Below, piece after piece: positions 26,632 through 36,100 of a stretch of DNA of 64,000 bases. The stretch spans positions 153,717-217,716 of the forward strand of contig NZ_POSF01000018.1 of NCBI RefSeq assembly GCF_004343605.1, in the 5' to 3' direction. A program made the position numbers and the translations under genes. The stretch comes from Dehalobacter sp. 12DCB1. GTDB taxonomy: Bacteria; Bacillota; Desulfitobacteriia; Desulfitobacteriales; Syntrophobotulaceae. Every line of letters starts with the position of its first letter. The stretch's first letter is position 1. Under the pieces are notes generated by a model that worked only from the letters and a program-made list of their open reading frames with translations, did no database searches and was not told the DNA's origin.

Positions 26632-27567
26632 TTGGTATTTCTTACAATTTCCAGACAAACAGGAAGCCTGGGGAAAGAAATAGCCGGACTCCTCGCCAAG
26701 AAATTAGATCTGCCTCTGATTACGCACGATGTTGTTGTGAACCAATGGCTGCCGGAGATTGCCGATAAACATGAGACGCATATGCTGAAAGAAAGCCCCG
26801 GCTTTTATCTGAATCTGTCCTCTCAAGGCCTCACCTTTGCCAAGCATATTGAAGACAAACTAAAAAGTTATATTTCCGAACAACCTGCCATCGTCTTTGG
26901 TCTCGGCGCTCAGATTATTTTCTCTCGCCATCCTGAAGCAATCCACGTCAGAATCATAGCTTCAGATGAAGTCCGAACCGGTCGAATCATGCATGATCTC
27001 CGTCTGGACCGCTCCAATGCCGAAAGATTCCTGGAGCTGACCGACCGCAAACACAAACGGTATATTTCCACTATTTATCATAGAGACTGGTCTGATCCTT
27101 CTCTTTACGGTATTACGCTGAACACAGATTTTATTGGCATCGAAGAAGGCGCTGCACTTCTGGCGTACTATGCCAGAAACAAGCAGTTCTACTCTCCTGC
27201 GGCTGAATCTCCTTCTCAGGACGGTAAGAAGCCGATCATTTTCAAGCATCCATCCGAAGAGGAATTTGCCGGAATCCTAGATATGTACCACCTTGACTGG
27301 GAGTACGAGCCTCGTACGTTCCCGATTCGATGGGACGAAGAGGGTAATGTTACGATGGCGTTTTCGCCTGATTTTTACCTGCCCAGATTTAATACGTTCA
27401 TAGAACTGACCACGATGAACCAAAAATATACTTCCGAAAAAAAGAAAAAGGTTGAGCTGCTCAAACAACTCTATCCCGGTACCAACATCAACATTGTCTT
27501 TAAAAATGATTTTTATTCCCTCTTGGAGAGATTCGGCATAAGAAAGGACCTGCGCAATGAATGCTAA
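26632..27567 (+). CDS. Cytidylate-kinase-like domain fused to a PD-(D/E)XK-like domain
   Basis: Protein of 311 residues with two parts. Residues 1 to ~190 resemble the cytidylate kinase-like family (LTISRQTGSLGKEIAGLLAKKL, LPLITHDVVV, VFGLGAQIIF, HVRIIASDEVRTGRIM). Residues ~210-311 look like a restriction-endonuclease-like fold: W-YEPRTFPIRW, FSPDFYLPRFNTFIELTTMNQK, KKVELLKQLYPGTNINIVF. In this type the usual E-x-K is ELT, so nuclease activity is uncertain. TTG at 26632 has GGGGGTGA upstream. The 3' end overlaps the hpt-like gene by 11 bases, implying translational coupling and a joint role in nucleotide metabolism or sensing. Confidence 0.75.
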   Translation: MVFLTISRQTGSLGKEIAGLLAKKLDLPLITHDVVVNQWLPEIADKHETHMLKESPGFYLNLSSQGLTFAKHIEDKLKSYISEQPAIVFGLGAQIIFSRHPEAIHVRIIASDEVRTGRIMHDLRLDRSNAERFLELTDRKHKRYISTIYHRDWSDPSLYGITLNTDFIGIEEGAALLAYYARNKQFYSPAAESPSQDGKKPIIFKHPSEEEFAGILDMYHLDWEYEPRTFPIRWDEEGNVTMAFSPDFYLPRFNTFIELTTMNQKYTSEKKKKVELLKQLYPGTNINIVFKNDFYSLLERFGIRKDLRNEC

Positions 27568-28090
27568 TGCTGTTGGAAAGATTATTTTCACTGCAGAGGA
27601 AATTCAACAGAAAGTCGCCGAAACCGGGCAAATCATCGATGCCGACTATCAGGGCAGAGAGCTGGTTGTGATCAGTGTCCTAAAAGGATCGTTTTACTTT
27701 TTAGCTGACCTGACCCGGCACCTGACGATACCCTTAAGCATTGATTTTCTGTCGATCAAAGCATTCCCTGATGAAACGAATAAAACTGGCGTTGTAAAAT
27801 TTGTGAAAGATCTTGACCTTTCGATCACCGGTAAACATGTTCTTTTGGTAGAAGATGTGGTCGGAACCGGACTTACGCTTGCTTATATCTGCCAGCACCT
27901 CGAAGCTGCGAAGCCGGCCAGTTTAAAAATATGCTCCCTGCTGGACAATCCCTCGGAGAGACTCCTCACCATTAACATCGATTATTGCTGTTTTCTTATG
28001 CCGGACCAATTTGTAGTCGGATATGGCCTCGATTACCAGGAAAAGTACCGAAACCTTCCGTATATCGCAGCCTACAAACGTGAAAAGTAA
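27557..28090 (+). CDS. hpt: Hypoxanthine phosphoribosyltransferase-like protein
   Basis: Purine salvage phosphoribosyltransferase fold, 177 residues: substrate loop VVISVLKGSFYFLADL, SIDFLSIKAF, the PRPP-binding loop LLVEDVVGTGLTLAY, and KICSLLDNPSERL with FVVGYGLDY. In standard HPRT the PRPP loop reads EDIIDTG and the third Asp is the catalytic base; here that position is Gly (EDVVGTG), which may lower or alter activity. It overlaps the upstream kinase/nuclease-like gene, an association different from the common tilS-hpt-ftsH locus, so it could be a paralogue rather than the main Hpt. Confidence 0.85.
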   Translation: MNANAVGKIIFTAEEIQQKVAETGQIIDADYQGRELVVISVLKGSFYFLADLTRHLTIPLSIDFLSIKAFPDETNKTGVVKFVKDLDLSITGKHVLLVEDVVGTGLTLAYICQHLEAAKPASLKICSLLDNPSERLLTINIDYCCFLMPDQFVVGYGLDYQEKYRNLPYIAAYKREK

Positions 28091-28588
28091 AAAAAATGAG
28101 CTCCAACGAACCTTTATCAATGTATCCCCAGCATTACCCTCAACTTCGTTTCCCGTTATCCACCGTCCTTAAAAGATCTTCGTCTACAGATCTTCCGTTT
28201 ACTCATTACCCACTTCAGTTTGATTTCATTTCAGAATTGCCTCTTAAAAATCCTTTTTACAGATTCTTTAGAACCAAACCTTCATTTCTATCAATCCCGT
28301 TGCAGACTTTTTTCTTCGAAACTCTCCAGATATAGTGAACCTTTTCGTTCACCGACCTAACCGTCCAATGGTAACGTTTTGTTTCTATTTTCAGGCTTTG
28401 CTGGTATTCCATCTTAGGAATTCCTTGGAGCTTGTTATCATCATACATAAAATACAGGCTTTCGGTCAACCTGCAAATATCGTGGTTTAGGCTAAAATTA
28501 ATAAAATTTTACGAATTTTCAGTCTATTAGGACGGTTTCTCTTTAGTTCATAAAGAATTACTCGCTAAAAGGAATCAAGCCCCGCGGA
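28091..28588. other. Intergenic region without a supported gene
   Basis: About 500 bases, pyrimidine-rich on the plus strand. A 70-codon minus-strand frame (28257-28469) starting at TTG has no good ribosome binding site and no recognisable motif. No hairpin of note. It may be a decayed gene or a spacer. Confidence 0.4.
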
Positions 28589-29722
28589 TCATCCTATATC
28601 CGCTTTTTTTATCCTTTTTTGGCTGTACATCAGATTGTCGACATGGTTCAGAAATTGCTCGATGCTGGCATATTTCCTATCGAAGATGTCAGTCCCGAAA
28701 CTTCCTTCCAGCCTGTAACGCTTTCCGGAAGTTTTATTATACGCTTCAAAAGACACATTGATTCTCTCAATTGTTTTCTCCAGAGCTTCTTTGCTGTCAC
28801 ATTCCATAATTACCGCGAATTCATCGCCACCCATCCTCGCAATGATATCTGTTTTTCTTAAGACACTTCTTATCAGCTCGACAGCATCCTGGATTGCTTT
28901 GTCCCCTTCGGAATGTCCATATTGGTCATTAATTTGTTTCAGTCCGTCGAGGTCGGCATAAATAAGCCCGAATTTGTCATCAGCCTTATGGTGGATCCTT
29001 TGGGAAATGTAATAATCAAAAGATCCTCTCGTCCATACGCCAGTTAGGTTATCTAGATGAACCATTCTTTGCTGCAGGAAATAATAGACGATCACAAGGG
29101 AAAATGCCGTACAACTCCACATCAGAAGCACACCATAAAACATCGACTGGAGGATCCCTCCGATAATCGGCAGTATTCCAAATGCTATTAAAGGAATCCA
29201 TTCCTGTTTAATGATTTTCCCTTTTCTTTTAAGGATCTGTATCAGACTGATTATCAGATAGAAATAGGTAATTACGGCTGAAACGAGAAAAAGTGATCCC
29301 CGGTGGTAGACATTCGCACTGTCTATAGTGAAGATAAAACCGTAAATAGGCGATAAAACGGTCAGTACTGCATTGATGACAATCGGAATGAAATACAGGG
29401 TTTGCCTGGTCTTAAAAATTGTACTGTCGGGTTCAACCCAGCTGTAATTAAATTTGTACCACGAATAGGTTAACAGCGGCGCCGTAATAAACAAACATAT
29501 ATGCATCAGCTCCGACACCGGGATCAACCATAACTCCGGGCGTCTGTTGATCATACAGGTCAGCGTTTCAAAAACAAGCTCCAGCATAATGACTAAAGAC
29601 GTGGTCAGAAATTTTTTATTGATACTATCCTGCCGGTCAAGACTCTGGTAAGCAATCAAAAATACTACCCCTAACAACACCAGGGCAGCAAGATTAATAT
29701 CGATCCGTAAAAATACCTGCAT
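28589..29722 (-). CDS. Seven-helix membrane diguanylate cyclase
   Basis: Protein of about 377 residues with seven hydrophobic helices over the first ~210 residues, resembling 7TM sensor modules, followed by a GGDEF domain: DNLTGVWTRGSFDYY, YADLDGLKQINDQYGHSEGD and the intact active site ARMGGDEFAVIME. It should synthesise cyclic di-GMP. The ATG at 29722 has GGAAAAAGAGT upstream; an earlier ATG at 29767 would add 15 polar residues. Monocistronic. Confidence 0.9.
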   Translation of the reverse strand: MQVFLRIDINLAALVLLGVVFLIAYQSLDRQDSINKKFLTTSLVIMLELVFETLTCMINRRPELWLIPVSELMHICLFITAPLLTYSWYKFNYSWVEPDSTIFKTRQTLYFIPIVINAVLTVLSPIYGFIFTIDSANVYHRGSLFLVSAVITYFYLIISLIQILKRKGKIIKQEWIPLIAFGILPIIGGILQSMFYGVLLMWSCTAFSLVIVYYFLQQRMVHLDNLTGVWTRGSFDYYISQRIHHKADDKFGLIYADLDGLKQINDQYGHSEGDKAIQDAVELIRSVLRKTDIIARMGGDEFAVIMECDSKEALEKTIERINVSFEAYNKTSGKRYRLEGSFGTDIFDRKYASIEQFLNHVDNLMYSQKRIKKADIG

Positions 29723-29894
29723 ACTCTTTTTCCAGCCTTTATGTGAAAAATCAACGCACAAAGACATTATAGCATAATTTTGTGGAATAATTCACGTAAC
29801 GCAACGTGATCTGGCAGTCCAAGCAAACATGGTAGTGAAAAGCAGCTAGGTCATGCTAAATGTGCAAAAAAGGGGCTATTAACACCCAAAATGA

Positions 29895-29923
29895 AATGCT
29901 GCCAACATAGTGCCGGCAGCATT
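29895..29923 (-). terminator. Terminator downstream of hcp
   Basis: AATGCTGCC pairs with GGCAGCATT around an 11-base loop; on the minus strand TTTCATTTT follows. It lies about 20 bases past the hcp stop. Confidence 0.75.
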
Positions 29924-29943
29924 CGGATTGACAGAGAACCCTT

Positions 29944-31506
29944 TTATTTAGCCAGAATAGCTGCTAAATCATTCTCTGGTGTGGAGATCGGTGTAATATT
30001 GAATTTCTCGACCAAAACGTTAAGTACATTGGAAGAGAAAAAAGCGGGAACGGATGGTCCGATATAAATATTCTTTATGCCCAGAGCCAGAAGGGTCAGC
30101 AGAATGCAGACCGCTTTTTGTTCATACCAGGAGAGTACCAGTGTTAACGGCAGATCGTTTATGCCGCATTCAAAGGCCTGGGCCAGCGCGACAGCAACCT
30201 GAATCGCGGAATAGGCATCGTTGCATTGTCCCATATCCATCAGCCGCGGCAGTCCCCCGATTTCTCCGATATTCAGGTCATTAAAGCGGTATTTGCCACA
30301 GGCAAGTGTCAGTACGACCGTATCCATAGGCGTCTGCTTCACAAACTCGGTATAGTAATTTCTGCCGGGCTTTGCGCCATCGCAGCCACCAACCAGGAAG
30401 AAATGCTTGATTGCTCCGGCCTTGACGGCATCGATCACTTTATCCGCGACTCCGAGAACAGTATTCCGGGCAAAACCTGTCATCAGCTCATTTCCACCGT
30501 TGATTCCTGTCCTGTATTGATCTTCGCTGTAGCCGCCAAGTTCAAGCGCCTGCTTAATCAAGGGCGAGAAGTCCTTGACTTTGGCATCTGGGATATGCTT
30601 CATTTCGGGATAACCGACGACGGATGTCGTATAAACCCTGTCAGCGTAACTGGCTTTGGGCGGCATCAGACAGTTCGTCGTAAAGAAGATCGGAGCCGGA
30701 ATATTGTCAAATTCCTTTTGCTGATTCTGCCAGGCCGTTCCGAAATTGCCCTTCAGATGTGTATATTTTTTGAATTCAGGATAGGCGTGGGCTGGGAGCA
30801 TTTCACCATGGGTATAAATATTGATTCCTTTTTCTTCTGTCTGCTCCAGCAATTGTTTCAGATCGAGCAGGTCATGGCCGGTGATCACAATGAATGGTCC
30901 TTTTTCTATGGTTGTTGTAACTTTGGTTGGCACCGGATGACCATAAGCCGAAGTATTCGCTTCATCGAGCAGCGCCATGCAGGCAAGATTGGTTTTGCCG
31001 AATTCCATCAGCAACTCCAGCCATTCATCGACAGAATGATCTTCGCCGACAGCTTTCAATCCTTTATAAAAGCAGGCGGTGACTTGAGGATCCTGCTTGC
31101 CTAGAACATACGCATGCCAGGCATATGCCGCCATTCCGCGTATGCCTAACAGCAAAGTCGAACGCAGCGAGACGATGTCCGGATCGCCATGGAACAAAGC
31201 TTCAGGTGCAAAATCTTCCGCCCCGCCAAGTTTGTTTTTCTCTTCAGTTACCTTTTGTATGAAGGCATCAAAATCTTGAGGATCAAAATTAACATTGGTC
31301 ACCGTGGCAAACAGGCTCTGCATCACCAAAGCATCTGTCTCCGGTGCAGTTTTCTGACCGGATGCCGCTCTTGCCAATCCAATCAGGGCACAAGTGAGTT
31401 CATCATGCTTATTAGCTACCTCCGGTTTCTTTCCGCAGACCCCTGCGTTCGTGCATCCTTTTCCACCGGCAGTTTGTTCACATTGAAAACAGAACATCTG
31501 AGACAT
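29944..31506 (-). CDS. hcp: Hybrid cluster protein / hydroxylamine reductase
   Basis: Cytoplasmic Fe-S protein of 520 residues that reduces hydroxylamine and protects anaerobes against nitric oxide. The N-terminal cubane motif is FCFQCEQTAGGKGCTNAGVCG, split here as CxxC then C-x5-C spacing of the class I type. Hybrid-cluster ligands are visible later: THGEMLPAHAYPE, NCLMPP, FLVGGCDGA and LACGKYRFN. GGGGAGGTAAATTCTT precedes the ATG. No NsrR- or HcpR-type gene is adjacent. Confidence 0.97.
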   Translation of the reverse strand: MSQMFCFQCEQTAGGKGCTNAGVCGKKPEVANKHDELTCALIGLARAASGQKTAPETDALVMQSLFATVTNVNFDPQDFDAFIQKVTEEKNKLGGAEDFAPEALFHGDPDIVSLRSTLLLGIRGMAAYAWHAYVLGKQDPQVTACFYKGLKAVGEDHSVDEWLELLMEFGKTNLACMALLDEANTSAYGHPVPTKVTTTIEKGPFIVITGHDLLDLKQLLEQTEEKGINIYTHGEMLPAHAYPEFKKYTHLKGNFGTAWQNQQKEFDNIPAPIFFTTNCLMPPKASYADRVYTTSVVGYPEMKHIPDAKVKDFSPLIKQALELGGYSEDQYRTGINGGNELMTGFARNTVLGVADKVIDAVKAGAIKHFFLVGGCDGAKPGRNYYTEFVKQTPMDTVVLTLACGKYRFNDLNIGEIGGLPRLMDMGQCNDAYSAIQVAVALAQAFECGINDLPLTLVLSWYEQKAVCILLTLLALGIKNIYIGPSVPAFFSSNVLNVLVEKFNITPISTPENDLAAILAK

Positions 31507-31711
31507 AAGAATTTACCTCCCCATATTTTTGTATTGAACCATGGTCTTATTGTCTTTCTAATCATACGTAAAAGATTGCCAGGAATCGGTAACCAAGGTT
31601 ACAAAAATCTAGATTTGGTATTATTCCAACGCCTCATTGTAAGGATGGAGCTATTAATTGTGGATAATTGTGTGAATATTGTGAATTATTTTCAAAAAAG
31701 ACCTTATATGG

Positions 31712-33199
31712 TCAGCCGATATGCTTTTCAAATATCTCTTTGAACAAGAGAACCAAAACCGGATCAAACTGCGTCCTAGAACAAGAAACGATTTCCTTGA
31801 TTGCTTCGGCGGGAGACAGTGCCTCACGATACGGCCGGTCATTCGTCATCGCATCAAAGGTATCTACGATACTTAAAATTCTGCATTCGATCGGTATCTC
31901 CCCTGCTTTCAATCCTAAAGGATAACCCTTGCCGTCCCATCTTTCATGGTGCTTCAAGATCAAGTGTGCGATGCCCTTTAATTCTGAGGATTCAGACGCA
32001 ATTCTTTCCCCAATCCCGCAATGCGTTTTCATGACCTTCCATTCCTCTTCGTTCAACTTGGAAGGTTTACACAGGATCCTGTCTGGAATTCCGACTTTAC
32101 CAATATCATGAAATTTAGCAAGCAGCTTGATTCGATCAAGTTTGCTTTGAGGAAGCCCCAGCGCTGTACCCATTTGAGTTGCAAGCTCACCCATCCGTTC
32201 TGCATGACCCTCGGTAAAATAATCCTTCGCTTCCAATGCTCTCATCAAGGTCTTAACCAAATCGTTCCGGTTGCTAGATTCCTTTAATAATTTGTTTTGA
32301 TACATGTTGTTATTTGCTTCCTGAAACATCCAATCCGTATTGACAATACCTGCCTTATGGAAAGAATAGCCCGAAGACAGTGAGATCTTCAATATATCTG
32401 TTTGCTCATTGTATTTATGCAGCATTTTATTCATCTGTTCAACCTGCTGCTCAATCTCCCGGCTGGAGAGGCCCTCGACAATTACGCAAAATTCGTCTCC
32501 GCCAATACGGGCGATGTACCCGATCAATCTGAAATGGTCAGTAATCATCCGCGCTGCAGATACAATCACTTCATCCCCTTTTTGGTGACCGAACGTATCA
32601 TTAATGATTTTTAACCCATCAATATCAAAGAGCAAAACAGTAAGCTTTTCAAAGCTCTTTCCATGGAATTCAGCCAGTTTGTTGATTAAACAGTGCCGTT
32701 TATATAGCTTTGTCAGGCTTTCTTTTTCCACCATCTCTCTTAACTGCATTTCCATTAGGGTTCTTTCAGTCATATCCCGAACCAGTATTAAGATTTCATT
32801 AATCTCTGAGATGTGAATTCGCGATTCAAAATAGTAGTCCCGTCCCTGGTACTTTAGCCTAAAATCACAGGTGACCATCCCCCGTTTCTGAACAACCTGA
32901 TAAATTGCCTCCTGTAATCTCCAAACAATTTCGTTATTCCTTAAGATCTCTAGTGTTAGAGGATCGTCCTTTTTATTGGAGACGGCAAACGGCGAAATAT
33001 GCCCATCTGAATCGCTAACCAGCATAATGTCCTGAATCGCGGCCATCAAAGCTTTGTTCCGAATATTAATATGCTCAAGATCCAATAACTTTTCCTGCAG
33101 CTCGGGATAGTAATTTTTGCGAATCGAATTTTCCCCGAGACCAATGATGGCTTGCCTTGTTATTTCTTTCTCATTTAAAGCATTGTAATATTCTTTCAT
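31712..33199 (-). CDS. PAS-GGDEF-HD-GYP bifunctional c-di-GMP protein
   Basis: Soluble 495-residue protein. A PAS-like sensory region (about 45-160) precedes a diguanylate cyclase domain with intact IARIGGDEFCVIVEG and FDIDGLKIINDTFGHQKGD, then a HD-GYP phosphodiesterase domain with intact first His (GHAERM), LAKFHDIGKVGIP and HHERWDGKGYP. Both making and degrading c-di-GMP are possible. In contrast to the similar protein at 8568, all catalytic motifs are kept. The ATG at 33199 lies inside the 3' end of the upstream alcohol dehydrogenase gene (29-base overlap), with GAGGTTAAAG upstream, so the two genes are probably translated from one mRNA. Confidence 0.9.
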   Translation of the reverse strand: MKEYYNALNEKEITRQAIIGLGENSIRKNYYPELQEKLLDLEHINIRNKALMAAIQDIMLVSDSDGHISPFAVSNKKDDPLTLEILRNNEIVWRLQEAIYQVVQKRGMVTCDFRLKYQGRDYYFESRIHISEINEILILVRDMTERTLMEMQLREMVEKESLTKLYKRHCLINKLAEFHGKSFEKLTVLLFDIDGLKIINDTFGHQKGDEVIVSAARMITDHFRLIGYIARIGGDEFCVIVEGLSSREIEQQVEQMNKMLHKYNEQTDILKISLSSGYSFHKAGIVNTDWMFQEANNNMYQNKLLKESSNRNDLVKTLMRALEAKDYFTEGHAERMGELATQMGTALGLPQSKLDRIKLLAKFHDIGKVGIPDRILCKPSKLNEEEWKVMKTHCGIGERIASESSELKGIAHLILKHHERWDGKGYPLGLKAGEIPIECRILSIVDTFDAMTNDRPYREALSPAEAIKEIVSCSRTQFDPVLVLLFKEIFEKHIG

Positions 33200-34334
33200 A
33201 AATTGCTTTAACCTCTTGCTTCGTGAGTTTTTTTGGGTTTGTAACCATGCAGGGATCAATCATTGCATTTTCAACCAGTCTGTTCATCTGATTTTCGTCA
33301 ATTTGTTCGATTTCTACCGTCGCATTAATCATTAAGTTTTCACGCAGGGATCTGACCCGTTTAAGAATTTTTTCTTTGACATTCAGATCAGAACTAAAAT
33401 CAGCTAAAATATTCAACTGCTCCGCAATCCTTCGGAAACGGTCAGGTACAGCATCAAAATTAATGTCAATAACATGCTCGAGCAAGATACTGTTGCACTT
33501 ACCATGCGGTAAATTGAAAAATCCTCCGAGACTGTGGGCCATGGCATGTACAGCACCCAGACTAGCATTGGAAAATGCCAGCCCGGCCTGAAGAGAGCCC
33601 AGCATCATCTGATACATTGTATCAATCGTCCGGCCTTTTTGGACTGCGGCTTCAATATTCTCATTTAATAATTTGATCGCTTCCAGAGCGTGAACATCGG
33701 TCAGCGGTGACTGCGCATTGGACACATAAGCTTCGATAGCATGCGTCAGCGCATCCATTCCCGTACAGGCAGTCAAATAAGGATCCATGGTCATCAGTGG
33801 TACCGGATCAATTAAGGCCAGATCCGGTACAATTTTCTTGCTGATAATAGCTTTCTTGACCATATACAGCGTGTCACAAATAATGGCGAACTGAGATACA
33901 TCTGCTGCCGTTCCAGCCGTACTCGGGATACAAATCAGCGGCGGTCCCGGCAAATTGACTTCATCGACACCTTCATAATCTAGAATATTTCCGCCGTTGG
34001 CTACCAGTATGCTGATGCACTTCGCACAATCCATGACGCTACCGCCGCCGATAGCAATAATGAGATCACAATCCTGATCCAAAAAGGTTTTGCTCCCCAA
34101 CATCGCTTCATAGTCTTTGGGATTTTCAGTAACGTCATCAAAAACAACATAGGGGACTTTGATGGCCTCAAGGGTTTCCGTATACCAATTCTGATTACAA
34201 ATCCTATTGTCCGTAACAATCATCGGTTTTTTCGTTCCAAAATGAGAGATATACCGGCCAACTAATCGTCTTGCATCAAGGCCGGTAATGATTTCAGGTG
34301 TGACAAATTTCCTTAGTTCCATCTTTTCAGACAT
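33171..34334 (-). CDS. Iron-containing alcohol dehydrogenase
   Basis: Group III NAD(P)-dependent dehydrogenase of 387 residues. It has the dinucleotide motif AIGGGSVMDCAKCISIL, the conserved CIPSTAGTAADVS, and the iron-binding residues in TGMDALTHAIEAYVSN and HAMAHSLGGFFNLPHGKCNS. It interconverts an alcohol and aldehyde; the substrate is not predictable. The start at 34334 has AGGTGG five bases upstream. It is followed by, and overlaps, a c-di-GMP protein gene. Confidence 0.93.
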   Translation of the reverse strand: MSEKMELRKFVTPEIITGLDARRLVGRYISHFGTKKPMIVTDNRICNQNWYTETLEAIKVPYVVFDDVTENPKDYEAMLGSKTFLDQDCDLIIAIGGGSVMDCAKCISILVANGGNILDYEGVDEVNLPGPPLICIPSTAGTAADVSQFAIICDTLYMVKKAIISKKIVPDLALIDPVPLMTMDPYLTACTGMDALTHAIEAYVSNAQSPLTDVHALEAIKLLNENIEAAVQKGRTIDTMYQMMLGSLQAGLAFSNASLGAVHAMAHSLGGFFNLPHGKCNSILLEHVIDINFDAVPDRFRRIAEQLNILADFSSDLNVKEKILKRVRSLRENLMINATVEIEQIDENQMNRLVENAMIDPCMVTNPKKLTKQEVKAIYERILQCFK

Positions 34335-34520
34335 CCGTACCACCTGCCCTATATTTATTTTCAAAAAGAGTTTCTCAAATTAGAACAATTCAACTATTTT
34401 TACCTTATCAGAAAATTTCAATAATTTAAACATTCTGTCATTTCAAAAGATTTGTATACTATTTCTACATAAGTTAAGAAATTCCTACTATTCGACAAAT
34501 TTTTTCAAAATATGCGGGCA

Positions 34521-35351
34521 TTAGATTTGGCTGTCGGAGGTGTCAGTCAGCCTTTCCGGACAGGCATAAACAGTGCCTTTGCCTCCTCTGACATAGCCGA
34601 GAAGTGTAATGTTATATTCCCGGGCAAGTCTGATGGTCGCTGTAGTGGGTGTCGATTTGGAAACTACCACGGGTGCTCCAAGTCTGATCATTTTCATAAG
34701 CATTTCCGAAGTAAGCCTGCCGCTGATAAAAACCACGCCATTTGCGGCAAGTTCCATCTTGTTTGCCTTCATCAAAATTCCCGTAATTTTATCAAGACAG
34801 TTGTGCCTGCCAATGTCTTCATTCAGGACTTCAAATCCCTCAGTGTGAAAAAAGACACTGTGGACACCTCCAATCGTATGATGGATTTCAGACTGTTCGA
34901 TGAACTTATCCATGATCGTCAGGATATTTTCTGCGGAAAAGGTGGATTTATTCATGTTGACGGCATACTGCGTCTTTTTCAGCGGATTAATGTAGGTATA
35001 ACACTTGCCGCAGCCGGAAGTGATACTTCTCAAGCTTTCACGTCTGTCAATGACCATCCCTTCTCTAAGTTCAATCAGCACTGCCAGCATTTTCTCATTG
35101 TATTCGATGCTTTTGATATCTTCATAAGAACCAATGACACCCTCATTATACAAAAAACCCAGGGCCAACTCCTCGTGGTGCCGGTTTAGACAGAGAACTG
35201 AAACAAGCTCCTGTCCATTGACTATCATTTTAAGAGACACTTCGGCGATGACCTTTCTCACCGCTTCTTTCATCACAATGACATCATTTTCTCTTTGGAT
35301 CTCTACTACATCAAATTCTTCGTAGACGATTCCTTCGTCAGCAGCATTCAT
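34521..35351 (-). CDS. fdhD: Formate dehydrogenase accessory sulfurtransferase FdhD
   Basis: Delivers sulfur to the molybdenum or tungsten cofactor of formate dehydrogenase. The 276-residue protein has the catalytic CGKC motif (SITSGCGKCYTY), FHTEGFEVLNEDIGRHNCLDKITG and FISGRLTSEMLMKMIRLG, all typical. TTGGAGGGTAAAAA precedes the ATG. No formate dehydrogenase gene lies in the window, so the partner enzyme is elsewhere. Confidence 0.95.
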   Translation of the reverse strand: MNAADEGIVYEEFDVVEIQRENDVIVMKEAVRKVIAEVSLKMIVNGQELVSVLCLNRHHEELALGFLYNEGVIGSYEDIKSIEYNEKMLAVLIELREGMVIDRRESLRSITSGCGKCYTYINPLKKTQYAVNMNKSTFSAENILTIMDKFIEQSEIHHTIGGVHSVFFHTEGFEVLNEDIGRHNCLDKITGILMKANKMELAANGVVFISGRLTSEMLMKMIRLGAPVVVSKSTPTTATIRLAREYNITLLGYVRGGKGTVYACPERLTDTSDSQI

Positions 35352-35617
35352 TTTTTACCCTCCAAGCAGCAATATTGTATTTGTATCTTCCAGCAGTATC
35401 AGAGTTAGTTTGATCTGCAGTGATTTCCTGGCTGGAAACCCCACCCTATTTTACCACTAAAATAAGATTTACTGAAATTAATGGAGCATTTATCTGTAGT
35501 TCAATAAGAGATAACTCTGGTCGTATATTTGCATGACATTTTATCAATAATAGAATAGACTTATGAAAGACTTCTTTAAGTACAAGCATCAAGACATTGA
35601 GGCAGTCAGGTGGTGGA

Positions 35618-36074
35618 ATGAAATCTGGATACTGACGGAATCATTGCAAAGCTTAACTGGTTTTACAGCCTTGAATTGAACCAAGTTGATCTTTATATGG
35701 CCCAAAGTAAAATGGTCAATGATATCTATATCAGCAAAGTATTAGAACGATCATCTTATATTGAACAGCAGCATGTCGATAATATTGCTGCCCAAATACG
35801 AAAATACGGCAGCGAACCGACCATTTTTGGGGATATTGTTTCCCCGCTCCTGGGAAAGACTGCCGGGAATATTACTGCTGCGTTTGGAATAGTCCCCCTG
35901 CTAAAAGCCGATATTCTTCTGGAGAAAAAAGCAATGAGTGATTATAAAGACTTGATCTTAAAAGTCGGAAAAGATCATGCGTTGTTTTCTGTCCTGTGGG
36001 CCAATCTAATTGATGAAGATCTGCACACGGCCTGGTTTTCAAATAAAGTTCAGGAATTAGAGGCTTGCCGTTAA
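35618..36074 (+). pseudogene. Demethoxyubiquinone hydroxylase-family ferritin-like protein, start disrupted by a frameshift
   Basis: Ferritin-like diiron protein (DUF/COQ7-like in Clostridia): LNWFYSLELNQVDLYMAQSK, SYIEQQHVDNIAAQI with E-x-x-H ligands, and DYKDLILKVGKDHALFSVLWANL. A well placed GGTGG precedes ATG at 35618, but that frame ends after five codons (ATG AAA TCT GGA TAC TGA). Removing one A gives MNLDTDGIIAKLNWFYSLEL, joining smoothly to the conserved frame, which is otherwise open only from 35622 and lacks a good start until TTG 35676. Thus either one extra base (mutation or sequencing error) or translation from TTG 35676, losing one conserved helix segment. The remaining 132 residues are intact. 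Confidence 0.7.
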
Positions 36075-36100
36075 ATTTTTTTAGACAGGATTCACTAGGA

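Noticed and set aside
28257..28469. Minus-strand 70-codon frame in the gap after hpt
   Set aside because: TTG start without a ribosome binding site and no recognisable family; left as unassigned intergenic DNA.
30226..31104. Plus-strand 292-codon frame antisense to hcp
   Set aside because: Lies fully within the highly conserved hcp gene, has no ribosome binding site and no recognisable domain; a codon-bias shadow.
34512..35189. Plus-strand 225-codon frame antisense to fdhD
   Set aside because: Mirror of a conserved gene; no start site and no motif.
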